Shown: positions 16,445 to 24,567 of the stretch, in pieces
How the letters are laid out: each line of letters begins with the position of its first letter
Position numbering within the stretch: position 1 is the first letter of the stretch
Assembly: GCF_016025525.2 (NCBI RefSeq)
Contig: NZ_JACSGR010000003.1
Coordinates: 186,001-250,000 of the forward strand
Source of the DNA: Eikenella glucosivorans
Lineage (GTDB): Bacteria; Pseudomonadota; Gammaproteobacteria; Burkholderiales; Neisseriaceae
DNA length: 64,000 nt
Reading direction: 5' to 3'
Made by a program: the position numbers and the translations under genes
Notes under the pieces: generated by a model
Told to the model about the DNA's origin: nothing
Seen by the model: the letters and a program-made list of their open reading frames with translations, nothing else
Database searches by the model: none

Positions 16445-16831
16445 TTAGCCGATTTCGGCGGCGTATTGCTCGGCGTTCATCAGGCCGTCTAAGTCGGCGG
16501 GGTTGGCGGGCTTGATGCGGAAGAACCAGCCTTCGCCGTAGGGATCGCTGTTTACGGTTTCGGGGGCGTCGGGCAGGCCTTCGTTAACAGCCACCACTTC
16601 GCCGGCGATGGGGGAATACACATCAGACGCGGCTTTCACGGATTCCAGCGCGCCGGCTTGGTCTTCGGCGGCCAGGGTGGCGCCCACTTCGGGCAGCTCG
16701 ACGAATACGATTTCGCCCAGCAGCTCTTGTGCGTGGTCGGTTACGCCGACGGTTACGGTGCCATCGGCTTCGGGGCGCAGCCATTCGTGGCTGGCGACAT
16801 ATTTGAGTTCGGCGGGGATGTTGTTGCTCAT
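16445..16831 (-). CDS. gcvH: Glycine cleavage system H protein
   Basis: 128 residues, the usual length. The lipoyl attachment motif is GALESVKAASDVYSP with lysine 66 as the lipoylated residue, preceded by ITDHAQELLGEIVFVELP-type sequence. H protein shuttles the aminomethyl group of glycine between the P, T and L proteins. gcvT lies about 1.1 kb further on the same strand with a lipoprotein gene in between; gcvP is not in the window. A GGAGAAA site precedes the ATG. Confidence 0.95.
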   Translation of the reverse strand: MSNNIPAELKYVASHEWLRPEADGTVTVGVTDHAQELLGEIVFVELPEVGATLAAEDQAGALESVKAASDVYSPIAGEVVAVNEGLPDAPETVNSDPYGEGWFFRIKPANPADLDGLMNAEQYAAEIG

Positions 16832-17023
16832 GGTTTTTCTCCGTAGTTAGGGGTGGGAATGGTTAGGGTCATTCACATTATACAGGTTTTGCCTGTATGG
16901 GGTTTGCGCTGGCGCAAGGCTACCTGAAAAATCGGGCGGCTTGCGCGGGGCAATTTGTTGTTGTGTGTGTGAATAGGGTGGTTTCAGGCTGTTTGATGGT
17001 ATGGCGGTGTTTTCAGGTAGCCT

Positions 17024-17863
17024 TTATTTTCCTCCTTCTTGGAGCTGCAAGGCGCGTTCGAGGGCTTGGCGGCGTTCGGCGGGCCAGCCAGCGGTATGCT
17101 GATCTACCAGTGCTTTAATTTGCGGCTGCTGCTGCATATTGGAAGCAAGCGACCAGCGGGCGGCGCCGTAGGTGATGATGTTTTCGGTATCTTGTTGGGT
17201 GGGGTTGGCCGGTTTCTCGTCGAGCAGCTTGGCGTTGTCGGCCACATAATCGACGATGCGGTATACGTATTCGGGCTGACCGGTAGCGTAGAAGCTTGCC
17301 CAGTGGATATCGAGGCTTGCCGGCGCGATGTTCAGGCTTAAGAAGCTTTCTGCGGTGGGGATGGGTGTAGCCAATACTTCCCGGTACTCGGGAGGCAGCT
17401 CAAGTTGGCTGAGGCACTTGCCGCTATCCGGTGTGCCGGAGAGCTTGAATATCAGGATGAGCAGGTTATTGGGGTGTTGTTGCCGCAATTCTTGGCACCA
17501 AGCCATGGTTTGATCCGGATGTGTTGCTAGGATTTGTGCAGCCCAAACGGAGAAGTTGTTGAATGGGCCGGGTTTGGCTCCAGGCGCAGTCATCATCGGG
17601 TCGTTCAGACCCTGATGGATGATGGCCAGCGCGCGTTTTAAGCCGGGATCTGGCGTTTGATAGTACACGGGCACGGCATCTTTCCAAGAGCCTTCCAGTG
17701 CAACGGGTGCGGAGGTGGTTGGCGCCTCGTGAGCAGGAGCAGGCTGTGTTTCGGCAACGGAAGCGGCAGCAGTCGGTGCGGTTGATCTGTTGTCCTGCGG
17801 CGAGCAGGCGGCCAGGCCGAATACGACGGCGGACAATAATGAAATCAGCAGGGTTTGGCGCAT
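17024..17863 (-). CDS. Putative lipoprotein of unknown function
   Basis: 279 residues from the ATG at 17863 (MRQTLLISLLSAVVFGLAAC), which gives a classical lipoprotein signal with lipobox GLAAC; a longer frame upstream would run through an uptake sequence and is rejected. The mature part begins with a Thr/Ala/Pro-rich linker, then a globular helical domain containing YYQTPDPGLKRALAIIHQGLND and WCQELRQQHPNNLLILIFKL. No family recognised. It sits between gcvH and gcvT on the same strand, but uptake-sequence hairpins on both sides argue for its own transcript. Confidence 0.75.
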   Translation of the reverse strand: MRQTLLISLLSAVVFGLAACSPQDNRSTAPTAAASVAETQPAPAHEAPTTSAPVALEGSWKDAVPVYYQTPDPGLKRALAIIHQGLNDPMMTAPGAKPGPFNNFSVWAAQILATHPDQTMAWCQELRQQHPNNLLILIFKLSGTPDSGKCLSQLELPPEYREVLATPIPTAESFLSLNIAPASLDIHWASFYATGQPEYVYRIVDYVADNAKLLDEKPANPTQQDTENIITYGAARWSLASNMQQQPQIKALVDQHTAGWPAERRQALERALQLQEGGK

Positions 17864-17897
17864 GATGGAGAGCCTTTGCAAGATAGCGGAATCGGTT

Positions 17898-17933
17898 TTC
17901 AGGTAGCCCGATGGCGGCATTAGGCTACCTGAA
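17898..17933. terminator. Inverted eikDUS pair downstream of gcvT
   Basis: TTCAGGTAGCC, a 13-base loop and AGGCTACCTGAA, immediately after the gcvT stop codon and upstream of the lipoprotein gene. Confidence 0.7.
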
Positions 17934-17955
17934 AACTTTCTACACGGCCTGCGGT

Positions 17956-19056
17956 TTAATCAAACTGCTTCTGGCCGTTGCGCACGAAGGGCAGCTTCAG
18001 CACGCGCACTTCCACTTCGCGGCCGCGGATAACGGCTTTGGCGGTGCTGCCTTCAAAGGCTTTGGGCACGCGCGCGATGGCGATGGACTGCTTGAGGCTG
18101 GGCGAGAACACGCCGCTGGTGGTGATACCTTTGCCGGCGTCGGTGATCACTTCCATGTGTTCGCGCAGCACGCCGCCTTTGGCCAGCAGCAGGCCGACCT
18201 GTTTCACGCTCACGCCTTTTTCCTTCAGCGCCAGGAGCGGGACCTTGCCCACGAAATCGCGGTTTTCGTCTTTCAAGTCCACCGTCCAGGCCATGCCGGC
18301 TTCGAGCGGGCTCACGTCGTCGTCCATATCGTTGCCGTAGAGGTTCATGCCGGCTTCCATGCGCAGGGTGTCGCGCGCACCGAGGCCGCAGGGTTTCACG
18401 CCGGCCTGCTGCAGGGCTTTGAAGAAGGCCACGGCTTCGCCGGCAGGCAGGATCACTTCCACGCCGTCTTCGCCGGTGTAGCCGGTGCGGGCGACAAACC
18501 AATCATGGCCCAAATCGGCGCCTTGGAAGGGCTTGAGGCCGTTTACGGTGCTGGCCCATTCGGGTTTCACGGTGAGCAGCTTGGCGATGGCTTTTGGGCC
18601 TTGCACGGCAAGCATGGCCAGGTCGTAGCGCGGGGTGAGCTTGATGCCGAATTCGGCGCCGATTTTCTGGAATTGGGCAGAGTCTTTTTCGCGGGTGGCG
18701 CCGTTGGACACGATACGGTATTGCGTTTCGGCTTCGTTGCCGCGATACACGATCAGGTCGTCGATAACGCCGCCTTTGTCGTTGAGCATGGCGGAGTAGA
18801 GCGCTTTGCCCACGAAGCCGAGCTTGGCCACGTCGTTGGCCAGCAGCTTGCGGAAGAAGGCCTTGGCTTGGTCGCCGGATACGTCGGTCACCAGCATGTG
18901 CGACACGTCGAACATGCCGGCGTCGGTGCGCACGGCTTCGTGTTCGGCGATTTGCGAGCCGTAGTGGATGGGCAGCTCCCAGCCGGCGAAATCGACCAGC
19001 TTGGCGCCGGCATCTTTATGGGCTTGATGGAAGGGGGTGGTTTTGATTGCAGACAT
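17956..19056 (-). CDS. gcvT: Aminomethyltransferase (glycine cleavage T protein)
   Basis: 366 residues, full length. Starts MSAIKTTPFHQAHKDAGAKLVDFAGWELPIHYG-like, and shows the T-protein signatures MFDVSHM, GYTGEDGVEVILPAG and GLGARDTLRMEAGMNLYGNDMD. It transfers the methylene group from aminomethyl-lipoyl H protein to tetrahydrofolate, releasing ammonia. A tandem glycine riboswitch lies directly upstream, so expression should rise with glycine. The long open frame on the opposite strand is a shadow. Confidence 0.96.
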   Translation of the reverse strand: MSAIKTTPFHQAHKDAGAKLVDFAGWELPIHYGSQIAEHEAVRTDAGMFDVSHMLVTDVSGDQAKAFFRKLLANDVAKLGFVGKALYSAMLNDKGGVIDDLIVYRGNEAETQYRIVSNGATREKDSAQFQKIGAEFGIKLTPRYDLAMLAVQGPKAIAKLLTVKPEWASTVNGLKPFQGADLGHDWFVARTGYTGEDGVEVILPAGEAVAFFKALQQAGVKPCGLGARDTLRMEAGMNLYGNDMDDDVSPLEAGMAWTVDLKDENRDFVGKVPLLALKEKGVSVKQVGLLLAKGGVLREHMEVITDAGKGITTSGVFSPSLKQSIAIARVPKAFEGSTAKAVIRGREVEVRVLKLPFVRNGQKQFD

Positions 19057-19084
19057 GATTCGGAGTCTCCGTTGGCAGTAATGG

Positions 19085-19322
19085 GGAAGCCTCCCTATCT
19101 GTCCGGGGTACCTGAGATTTTCGGCAGGTAATGCCTTATATCCTTCGGTGGGCAGTGAATGCCGCTCTCCAGATGAGGCCGTTTCAGGTAGCCCGCGCGG
19201 GCAGGCAGGGGAAACGATTAGATATGAAACGGGCTTGCAGTCCTTTTACCTGAGCGATTTAAGGGGTTTTGCGCCTTCGGTGCCGTTGTTGTATTAACGG
19301 TCTCTCCTGCAAACGCCTTGAT
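19085..19322 (-). promoter_or_regulatory. Tandem glycine riboswitch upstream of gcvT
   Basis: Read on the minus strand, aptamer 1 (about 19318-19204) has GCAGGAGAGACCGTT, ACCGAAGGCGCAAAACC and CAGGTAAAAGGACTGC. Aptamer 2 (about 19182-19086) has TCTGGAGAGCGGC, CACCGAAGGATATAAGGC and CAGGTACCCCGGACAGA. These are the conserved GGAGAG / CCGAAGG / CAGGTAAAAGGAC elements of glycine riboswitches. The class normally acts as an ON switch for glycine cleavage genes. The linker between aptamers contains an uptake sequence (19183-19193). Confidence 0.93.
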
Positions 19323-19691
19323 TATCGCTTGAAAACGGTGGTTTGAGCAAGATTTTCGGATGTTGTCAAGCATAAATTGATGGTTGGAATAGCAATTCTA
19401 GCGGGAAAGGCGTAGACTGAAACCCATAGAAAGCGAACGGTTATTTGAGATCGGAGCCGGAGGTGTCCGGCCAAACCGGCTTCGGAAATGCCCAAACAAC
19501 TGGCAGTCAAGGCGGTATATTCCGTTATGTGTAGTAAATATGGCGGATTATTCCAACACAAATACAATATAATATGCACGAACTTTCGTGCGTACAGCAC
19601 AGGCCGGCCACAAGCCGGCCTATTATAACGTCGGCTGTTGGCTTGAGCCGACACACATACTGACCCTGAAAGTATGATTGGATACCGAATC
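19323..19691. other. Divergent control region between gcvT riboswitch and lrp-type gene
   Basis: About 370 bases, AT-rich. It contains inverted repeats CACGAA/TTCGTG near 19577, AGGCCGGC/GCCGGCCT near 19602-19621 and GTCGGCT/AGCCGAC near 19631-19653. Promoters of both the riboswitch-gcvT transcript and the regulator gene must lie here. No coding frame is convincing. Confidence 0.5.
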
Positions 19692-20180
19692 ATGACAACT
19701 ACTGTTTCGCTCGACAAAATCGACCTCAAAATCCTCCAGGCTCTGCAACACAACGGGAGGCTGAGCAACGTGGAGCTGTCTGAGCGCGTTGCGCTTTCCC
19801 CTTCGCCCTGCCTCCGGCGCTTAAAGCAGCTGGAATCCACCGGCATCATCCGCGGCTATGCCGCCTTGGTGCACCCCTCCACCGTGGCGCTCGGCCTGCA
19901 AGTGTTTATCCGAGTGTCGGTGGATAAGGCCAACCACCTGCGCGACGGCTTTGCCGACTCTGTGCGCAACTGGCCGCAGGTGTTGCGCTGCTTCGCGCTC
20001 ACCGGCGAAACCGACTATATGCTGCACGCCTTCTTCTCCGATATGGAAAGTTTCTCCCATTTCATCCTGAACACGCTCTTGGCGCATCCGGGCGTGGTGG
20101 ACGCACGCTCCAGCTTTGTGTTGCAGGAAGTGAAAAATTCCACCGTGCTGCCGCTGGATCACTTGCAAACCGCCGAGTAA
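19692..20180 (+). CDS. Lrp/AsnC family transcriptional regulator
   Basis: 162 residues from the ATG at 19692 (MTTTVSLDKIDLKILQALQ); an upstream in-frame ATG would add six residues. An N-terminal winged HTH (residues 8-60, NGRLSNVELSERVALSPSPCLRRLKQLE) is followed by a RAM ligand-binding domain (VFIRVSVDK, LTGETDYMLHAFFSDMESFSHF). Lrp-type proteins sense amino acids as octamers. Its divergent position next to riboswitch-controlled gcvT suggests a role in leucine/glycine responses (inference). Terminated by a very stable uptake-sequence hairpin. Confidence 0.92.
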   Translation: MTTTVSLDKIDLKILQALQHNGRLSNVELSERVALSPSPCLRRLKQLESTGIIRGYAALVHPSTVALGLQVFIRVSVDKANHLRDGFADSVRNWPQVLRCFALTGETDYMLHAFFSDMESFSHFILNTLLAHPGVVDARSSFVLQEVKNSTVLPLDHLQTAE

Positions 20181-20197
20181 GCTTGGCTGGGGAAATG

Positions 20198-20240
20198 TTT
20201 TCAGGTAGCCTGCATACTTTGTGCAGGCTACCTGAAAATT
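20198..20240. terminator. Extended inverted eikDUS hairpin after lrp-type gene
   Basis: TTTTCAGGTAGCCTGCA / TGCAGGCTACCTGAAAA with a small loop and following T run. One of the longest uptake-sequence stems in the window. Confidence 0.85.
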
Positions 20241-20255
20241 TTTTGGCGGGGCGGA

Positions 20256-20741
20256 ATGAATCAAGCGGAGATGGCGGATAAGGCGGTTTGGCTGGCGGCG
20301 GCGTTGGCGGCGCTCGGGCTGCTGGCGGGCGTGTTGTGGATAAGGCGGCGGCGTTTGAGCGGGCGCGGCTCCTGGCTGCCGCTGTGGTGGCCGCTGGTGT
20401 GGCTGGCGGGCTGGCTCGCCTTGCTTTTGGGCATCATCGGCATTTTCCTGCCGGGCTTGCCCACCGTGCCTTTTGTGTTGCTGGCGGCGGGCTGTTGGTC
20501 GCGCACTTCGCCGCGTTTCCACCGCTGGCTGCGTACGCACCGCTATTTCGGCCCGATGGTGCGCAATTGGGAGCGCAACCGGGCGATTCCGCTCAAAGGC
20601 AAGGTGTTGTCGTCGCTGATGATGGGCTGCTCGTGTGTGTGGATGCTGTACCGTTTTCCGGAGCGCTGGTGGGCGGGCGCGGGGATGGCGGCGGTGTGTT
20701 TGGCGGTGGCGCTGTGGATGTGGCGGCTGCCAAGCGAGTGA
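20256..20741 (+). CDS. YbaN/DUF454 family inner membrane protein
   Basis: 161 residues. A first helix (residues 9-27) is followed by basic residues. The family core begins at about 45: WLALLLGIIGIFLPGLPTVPFVLLAAGCWSRTSPRFHRWLRTHRYFGPMVRNWE region, then two further helices. This GIIGIFLPLLPTTPFLLLA-type core defines DUF454. Function is unknown; members are small integral membrane proteins. Starts with a GGGGCGG-type site, seven bases after an uptake-sequence hairpin. Confidence 0.85.
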   Translation: MNQAEMADKAVWLAAALAALGLLAGVLWIRRRRLSGRGSWLPLWWPLVWLAGWLALLLGIIGIFLPGLPTVPFVLLAAGCWSRTSPRFHRWLRTHRYFGPMVRNWERNRAIPLKGKVLSSLMMGCSCVWMLYRFPERWWAGAGMAAVCLAVALWMWRLPSE

Positions 20742-20760
20742 AGCGACGGGGATAGGATAA

Positions 20761-20820
20761 AGGCTACCTGAAAATGCAGCGCAGCGGAGTTGCTGCGAAG
20801 CTGAAATTTTCAGGTAGCCT
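20761..20820. terminator. Inverted eikDUS pair between convergent genes
   Basis: AGGCTACCTGAA and TTCAGGTAGCCT enclose GCGCAGCGGAGTTGCTGCGAAGC, which itself carries the CTGCGAAGC end of the DUS-linked repeat family. Confidence 0.75.
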
Positions 20821-20839
20821 TTTTGTGTGGTGAGGGTGT

Positions 20840-21445
20840 TTACAGCCCGTACACTTTGAAGCGTTCGGCCAGCGGGGCAAACTGTTTCTCGCCGGCGGGC
20901 GCGGCGATGCCGCCGAACACGAGCTGGGCGCGCAGCGTCCAATCGGCGGGGATTTGCCATTGTTCGGCCACGGCGGCGTCGATTAGCGGGTTGTAGTGTT
21001 GCAGGTTGGCGCCGATGCCGGCGGCGGCGAAGGTGGTCCACACGGCGTATTGGTGCATGGCGTTGCCGTGGTCAGCCCACACGGGGAAGTTGGCGGCGTA
21101 GGCGGGGAAGCGCTCCTGCAGGCCGCGCACCACGGATTGGTCTTCAAAGAAGAGCACGGTGCCGGCTGCGGCGGCGAAGGCGGCCAGTTTTTGCTCGGTG
21201 GGGGCAAACTGCTCGGCAGGCACGATTTGGCGCAGGGCTTTTTCGGTGAGGTGCCAGAGCTTTTCGTGCTCGGCGCCGAACAGCACCACCACGCGGGTGG
21301 ATTGGGAATTGAAGGAGGAAGGCGTGTGCAGCACGGCGTGCTCTACGATGGCGGCGGCTTCTTCGGCCGGCAGCGGCAGGGTTTTGTTGAGCGCGTATAC
21401 GGAACGGCGGGCGCGGGCGGCTTCCTGCAGGGTTTGATGGGTCAT
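20840..21445 (-). CDS. Nitroreductase family protein (Frm2/HBN1-like)
   Basis: 201 residues. Contains ARARRSVYALNKTLPLP at the N-terminus, TPSSFNSQSTRVVVLFGAEHEKLW and the C-terminal GANLQHYNPLIDAAV with LVFGGIAAPAGEKQF, characteristic of the short FMN-dependent nitroreductases related to yeast Frm2. These reduce nitro or quinone substrates with NAD(P)H as cytosolic dimers. The physiological substrate is unknown. Strong AAGGAAAC site upstream of ATG. Transcribed toward the YbaN-like gene, sharing the hairpin between them. Confidence 0.85.
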   Translation of the reverse strand: MTHQTLQEAARARRSVYALNKTLPLPAEEAAAIVEHAVLHTPSSFNSQSTRVVVLFGAEHEKLWHLTEKALRQIVPAEQFAPTEQKLAAFAAAAGTVLFFEDQSVVRGLQERFPAYAANFPVWADHGNAMHQYAVWTTFAAAGIGANLQHYNPLIDAAVAEQWQIPADWTLRAQLVFGGIAAPAGEKQFAPLAERFKVYGL

Positions 21446-21558
21446 GATGTTTCCTTCTGATGAGGGTGGATAATGGGGCGCAGTATAACGCGCCGGGCGG
21501 ATGAGGGGTTAGCCGTGCGGGGAAAGGCGGTGTTTCCGGATAAGAAAACGGCGGGCAA

Positions 21559-21597
21559 AGGCTACCTGAAAACGGACTAAGCTTTTTCAGGTAGCCT
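21559..21597. terminator. Inverted eikDUS pair upstream of nitroreductase gene
   Basis: AGGCTACCTGAAAACGG and TTTTTCAGGTAGCCT with a short loop. It lies between divergent genes, so it is not an obvious terminator there. Confidence 0.6.
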
Positions 21598-21849
21598 CAA
21601 TCAATATTGGGCGGAAGCTGAATAATTTATAACACACTGTATTAACATAAAATTATATCTCCTCAAAAACCGATTTCCCCTCCCGGGCGGGCCATCCGCA
21701 GGCTTGCCGGGTTCGGATGCCGGAGACTACCTGAAAATTTGCAACAGCCGGAAACCCAGAAAGGCTGGCCGAAAATGTTTATCTGCTTGGCAGGCACCCG
21801 CTTTTCAGGTAGCCTTTCCCTTTTTCCCAAGCCCGTTCCCTTGGCCACC

Positions 21850-23010
21850 ATGAACACAGAAAACGAACTGCAAAACGCCCCCGCCGCCATCGAAGAAACG
21901 GCAGCCGCAAACCAAGCCGCGCCCACTGCCGAAGCGCCCAATCCCACCGCGCCAAACGATGCCGAAACCGCCGTGGCCGCGCCGCCATCCAACCCAACCC
22001 ATGCCGAAGCGGAAAACGATGACGACGAAGACGGCGCCGGGCCGGGGCGCAAATGGCGCGAAGGGCGGATTGTGGACGCCGCCGTGCGCGTGTGGGATGC
22101 CGCCGCGCGCACCGGCATTGCCGACGTGGTGAGCAACAGCGAAGACGAACCGCCGATCAGCGTGTTTTTGGTGGGCGACCTCTTTGCCGCCACCGACCTC
22201 TCCCCGCAGCCGGGCGACGTGTTGCGCGGCGTGTTGCAGAGCCACCCCTTCGGCGGCCACTGGCTGCTCGACAGCGCCGAAAACGCCGCCACTTCCAGCC
22301 TGCAACGGCGCAGCCCGGAAGAAGAGGAAGCGCTGTTTAAAGAGCGCAAACAGGCCAAACGGCAAGACAAATTGGTCAACGGCGAAACTTATGTGGGCAA
22401 AGTGGTGCGCTGGCGCGACGAAGAGCAGGCGGGCTACATCAAGGTAAAGTCCATCAAAGCGCGCGTGTTTTTCCCGCAGTCGGCCTTCGTGTTCCGCGAC
22501 AAACGCCCGGCCAAACACCAGCAGGTGAGCTTCGTGTTGGGGCGGCGGCGCGGCGAATGGGTGGCCACCCGCGTGATCCCGCAGGGCTACGAGCTGGGCT
22601 GGGCCGACCGCGAAAGCACGCCCTCCGGCACGGTGTTGGGCGGCGGCTTCAGCGAAACCCTGCTCGGCAGCGCGTTTATCCTGCTCTATTTGGCCGCCGT
22701 ATCGTTTATTTCCTTGCCGCTGGCCTCGGCTTACCTGCTGGCCAGTTGCCTGCTGCTCATCCTCTACCGCACCGACAAGCGCAGCGCGCAAAACGGCCGC
22801 GCCCGCGTGCCCGATGCCGTGCTGCACCTCTTGGCCGTGCTCGGCGGCTGGCCGGGCGGCCTGATGGCGCAGATGCGCTACCAACACCACACCGCCAACA
22901 TTCATTTTGTGCGCACCTTTTGGTTCAGCGTGGCGCTCAACGCCATCGGCAGCTATCTGGTGCTGGTGTATCTGATCAACCTGCCCGCCTTCGCTTTCCT
23001 GAAAAACTGA
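21850..23010 (+). CDS. Cold-shock-domain plus DUF1294 membrane protein
   Basis: 386 residues from the ATG at 21850; the open frame continues upstream through an uptake sequence and is not used. Residues 1-65 are an acidic, Ala/Pro-rich disordered region. Around 165-230 a cold-shock-like OB fold (GKVVRWRDEEQAGYIKVK, RVFFPQSAFV) is visible. From about 265 come membrane helices and the DUF1294 core (LYRTDKRSAQNGRARVPDAVLHLLAVLGGWPGGLMAQ). CSD-DUF1294 fusions are common in proteobacteria; function is unknown. Confidence 0.85.
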   Translation: MNTENELQNAPAAIEETAAANQAAPTAEAPNPTAPNDAETAVAAPPSNPTHAEAENDDDEDGAGPGRKWREGRIVDAAVRVWDAAARTGIADVVSNSEDEPPISVFLVGDLFAATDLSPQPGDVLRGVLQSHPFGGHWLLDSAENAATSSLQRRSPEEEEALFKERKQAKRQDKLVNGETYVGKVVRWRDEEQAGYIKVKSIKARVFFPQSAFVFRDKRPAKHQQVSFVLGRRRGEWVATRVIPQGYELGWADRESTPSGTVLGGGFSETLLGSAFILLYLAAVSFISLPLASAYLLASCLLLILYRTDKRSAQNGRARVPDAVLHLLAVLGGWPGGLMAQMRYQHHTANIHFVRTFWFSVALNAIGSYLVLVYLINLPAFAFLKN

Positions 23011-23056
23011 AGCCAAATCCGAAGCTTTGCAAACACCTCAAACGGTTGCGACAGAA

Positions 23057-23606
23057 ATGGACTACTGCTCCTTCGCCCACAGCCTGCCCAACGACGGCAG
23101 CAACCCCAACAAACACTACCACGACCGGCTCTACGGCTTCCCCATTGAAGACGACAACGAGCTCTTCGGCCGCCTGCTGCTGGAAATCAACCAGGCCGGC
23201 TTAAGCTGGACGCTGATCCTGCAAACGCGCCGAAGGCATCCGCGCCGCCTATGCCGGCTTCGACATTGCCGCCGTGGCCGATTTCGGCGAAGCCGAGCGC
23301 GCACGCCTGCTGGCCGACCCGCGCATCATCCGCAACCGCCTCAAAATCAACGCCGCCATCCACAACGCGCAGCAAATTTTGCGCCTGCAACAAGAATCCG
23401 GCTCCTTCAAAAACTGGCTCGACCGCCACCATCCGCAAGACTTGCCCGCTTGGGTGAAGCTCTTCCGCCGCACCTTCAAATTCACCGGCCCCGAAATCGT
23501 GCGCGAATTCCTCGTGAGCACCGGCTACCTGAAAGGCGCCCACCGCGACGACTGCCCCGTTGCCGCCCAAGTGGCGGCAGCCAACCCGCCTTGGCGGATG
23601 GAGTAG
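23057..23606 (+). pseudogene. tag: Frameshifted DNA-3-methyladenine glycosylase I
   Basis: The first frame reads MDYCSFAHSLPNDG...YHDRLYGFPIEDDNELFGRLLLEINQAGLSWTLILQ, matching the Tag N-terminal half. After about 23,230 that frame degenerates, and the neighbouring frame continues with GIRAAYAGFDIAAVADFGEAERARLLADPRIIRNRLKIN and KLFRRTFKFTGPEIVREFL to a stop at 23606. The break lies in CAAACGCGCCGAA; loss of two bases from a CG run would explain it. Tag removes 3-methyladenine from alkylated DNA. As written the gene is broken. Confidence 0.8.
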
Positions 23607-23627
23607 GGCGGATGGAAAGGCTACCTG

Positions 23628-23751
23628 AAAACGAGCAGAGCGAGTTTCTACGAAGTTAAAACGAGCAGAGCGAGTTTCTACGAAGTTAAAACGAGCAGAG
23701 CGAGTTTCTACGAAGTGAAAACGGGCTTCGCGGTTTTCTGCGAAGCTAAAA
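23628..23751. repeat. Tandem array of DUS-linked 30-bp repeat (3 copies plus a diverged fourth)
   Basis: Directly after an uptake sequence (23618-23629), a 30-base unit starting AAAACGAGCAGAGCGAG and ending TTTCTACGAAGTT occurs at 23628-23657, 23658-23687 and 23688-23717 with one base difference. A diverged copy ending TTTTCTGCGAAGCTAAAA occupies 23718-23751. No spacers separate the units, so it is not a CRISPR. The same unit occurs in reverse at 39,461-39,593. Confidence 0.9.
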
Positions 23752-23809
23752 TTTTGGCGGGGCAGAAACTTTGTTGCCGCTGCGTTTTAGCTGCATGGAA
23801 GTTTATGTT

Positions 23810-23928
23810 TTCAGGTAGCCTTTAAGCCAAGAGGCTACCTGAAAATTTTGACGGCACAAAAACAGTAACAGGCTACCTGAAAGTTTAGCTTTGCATAAAC
23901 CCGCGAAGCTAAATTTTTCAGGTAGCCT
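23810..23928. terminator. Cluster of four eikDUS copies in two inverted pairs
   Basis: TTCAGGTAGCCT 23810-23821, AGGCTACCTGAA 23832-23843, AGGCTACCTGAA 23870-23881 and TTCAGGTAGCCT 23917-23928. The last pair closes the minus-strand gene that follows. Confidence 0.75.
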
Positions 23929-23933
23929 TTTGT

Positions 23934-24494
23934 TTACACGGATGAGCCGAGCTGGCGGACGGCGGCGTTGATTTCCTGCGCGGCTTGGTAGATGGGGTAG
24001 CGGGCGAGGTTGGGGAAGTCCGGGCGGTGGTATGCGTTCCAATAGCTGATGATGCGGCGCTGCTGGGTTTGCCAGTAGCGGGGGTTGGCGGCGCAGAGGC
24101 GGGCGAAGGCGGCGGGGTTGAGGCGGAACAGGCGCACGGCATCTTCCTGAATGGGCAGGATGTATTCGCCGAGCAGGGTGAGGGCGAAGGGCAGCACGAA
24201 GTCGGCCTGCCCGGCGCGCACTAGCCGGCGGAATGCGGCTTGGCGCACGAAGCCGTTGTGGTGGCGGCTGTGCAGGCAGTCGGCGATGAGTTGGGCGGTG
24301 TGGTCTGCTTGGGTGGCGTGCGGCTGCGGGGCGGGATGGTAGAGGCGGTAGGGGAGTTGCAGGGTTTCGCCGTGCAGGCAAACAGTGCGGCAGGGGGCGC
24401 CAGACGGCTCGATTTGCAGGCGGCGGACGACTTCGGCGGCGCTGTCGCGCAGGGCGGAGGGAAAGGCGGCGGTGAGCGGGATGGGGTTCATCAT
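23934..24494 (-). CDS. Hypothetical protein
   Basis: 186 residues, no family recognised. Soluble, rich in Ala, Arg, Tyr and Pro. The C-terminal half is helical with aromatic clusters (FVLPFALTLLGEYILPIQED, RRIISYWNAYHRPDFP). Two consecutive ATG codons form the start. GC-rich and typical of the host in codon use. It stands alone between uptake-sequence hairpins and the LysR gene. Conserved look (no frameshift, sharp start and stop) supports it as a real gene. Confidence 0.6.
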   Translation of the reverse strand: MMNPIPLTAAFPSALRDSAAEVVRRLQIEPSGAPCRTVCLHGETLQLPYRLYHPAPQPHATQADHTAQLIADCLHSRHHNGFVRQAAFRRLVRAGQADFVLPFALTLLGEYILPIQEDAVRLFRLNPAAFARLCAANPRYWQTQQRRIISYWNAYHRPDFPNLARYPIYQAAQEINAAVRQLGSSV

Positions 24495-24567
24495 GTGGAT
24501 TGGCTGGGCTGGAGGCTACCTGAAAAATATGGGGTTGGAGTCGGTACTTGCTTGGCTAAAGAAAGGC

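Noticed and set aside
17911..19131. 406-residue open frame on the plus strand
   Set aside because: It is antisense to gcvT and its riboswitch, is His/Ala/Gly-biased and has no recognisable domain; gcvT on the other strand is unmistakable.
19574..19653. tRNA or small RNA gene suggested by clustered hairpins
   Set aside because: No cloverleaf or conserved T-loop; only short inverted repeats in the lrp-gcvT control region.
23628..23751. CRISPR array
   Set aside because: The 30-base units are directly joined without spacers, no cas genes are near, and the unit recurs elsewhere attached to uptake sequences.
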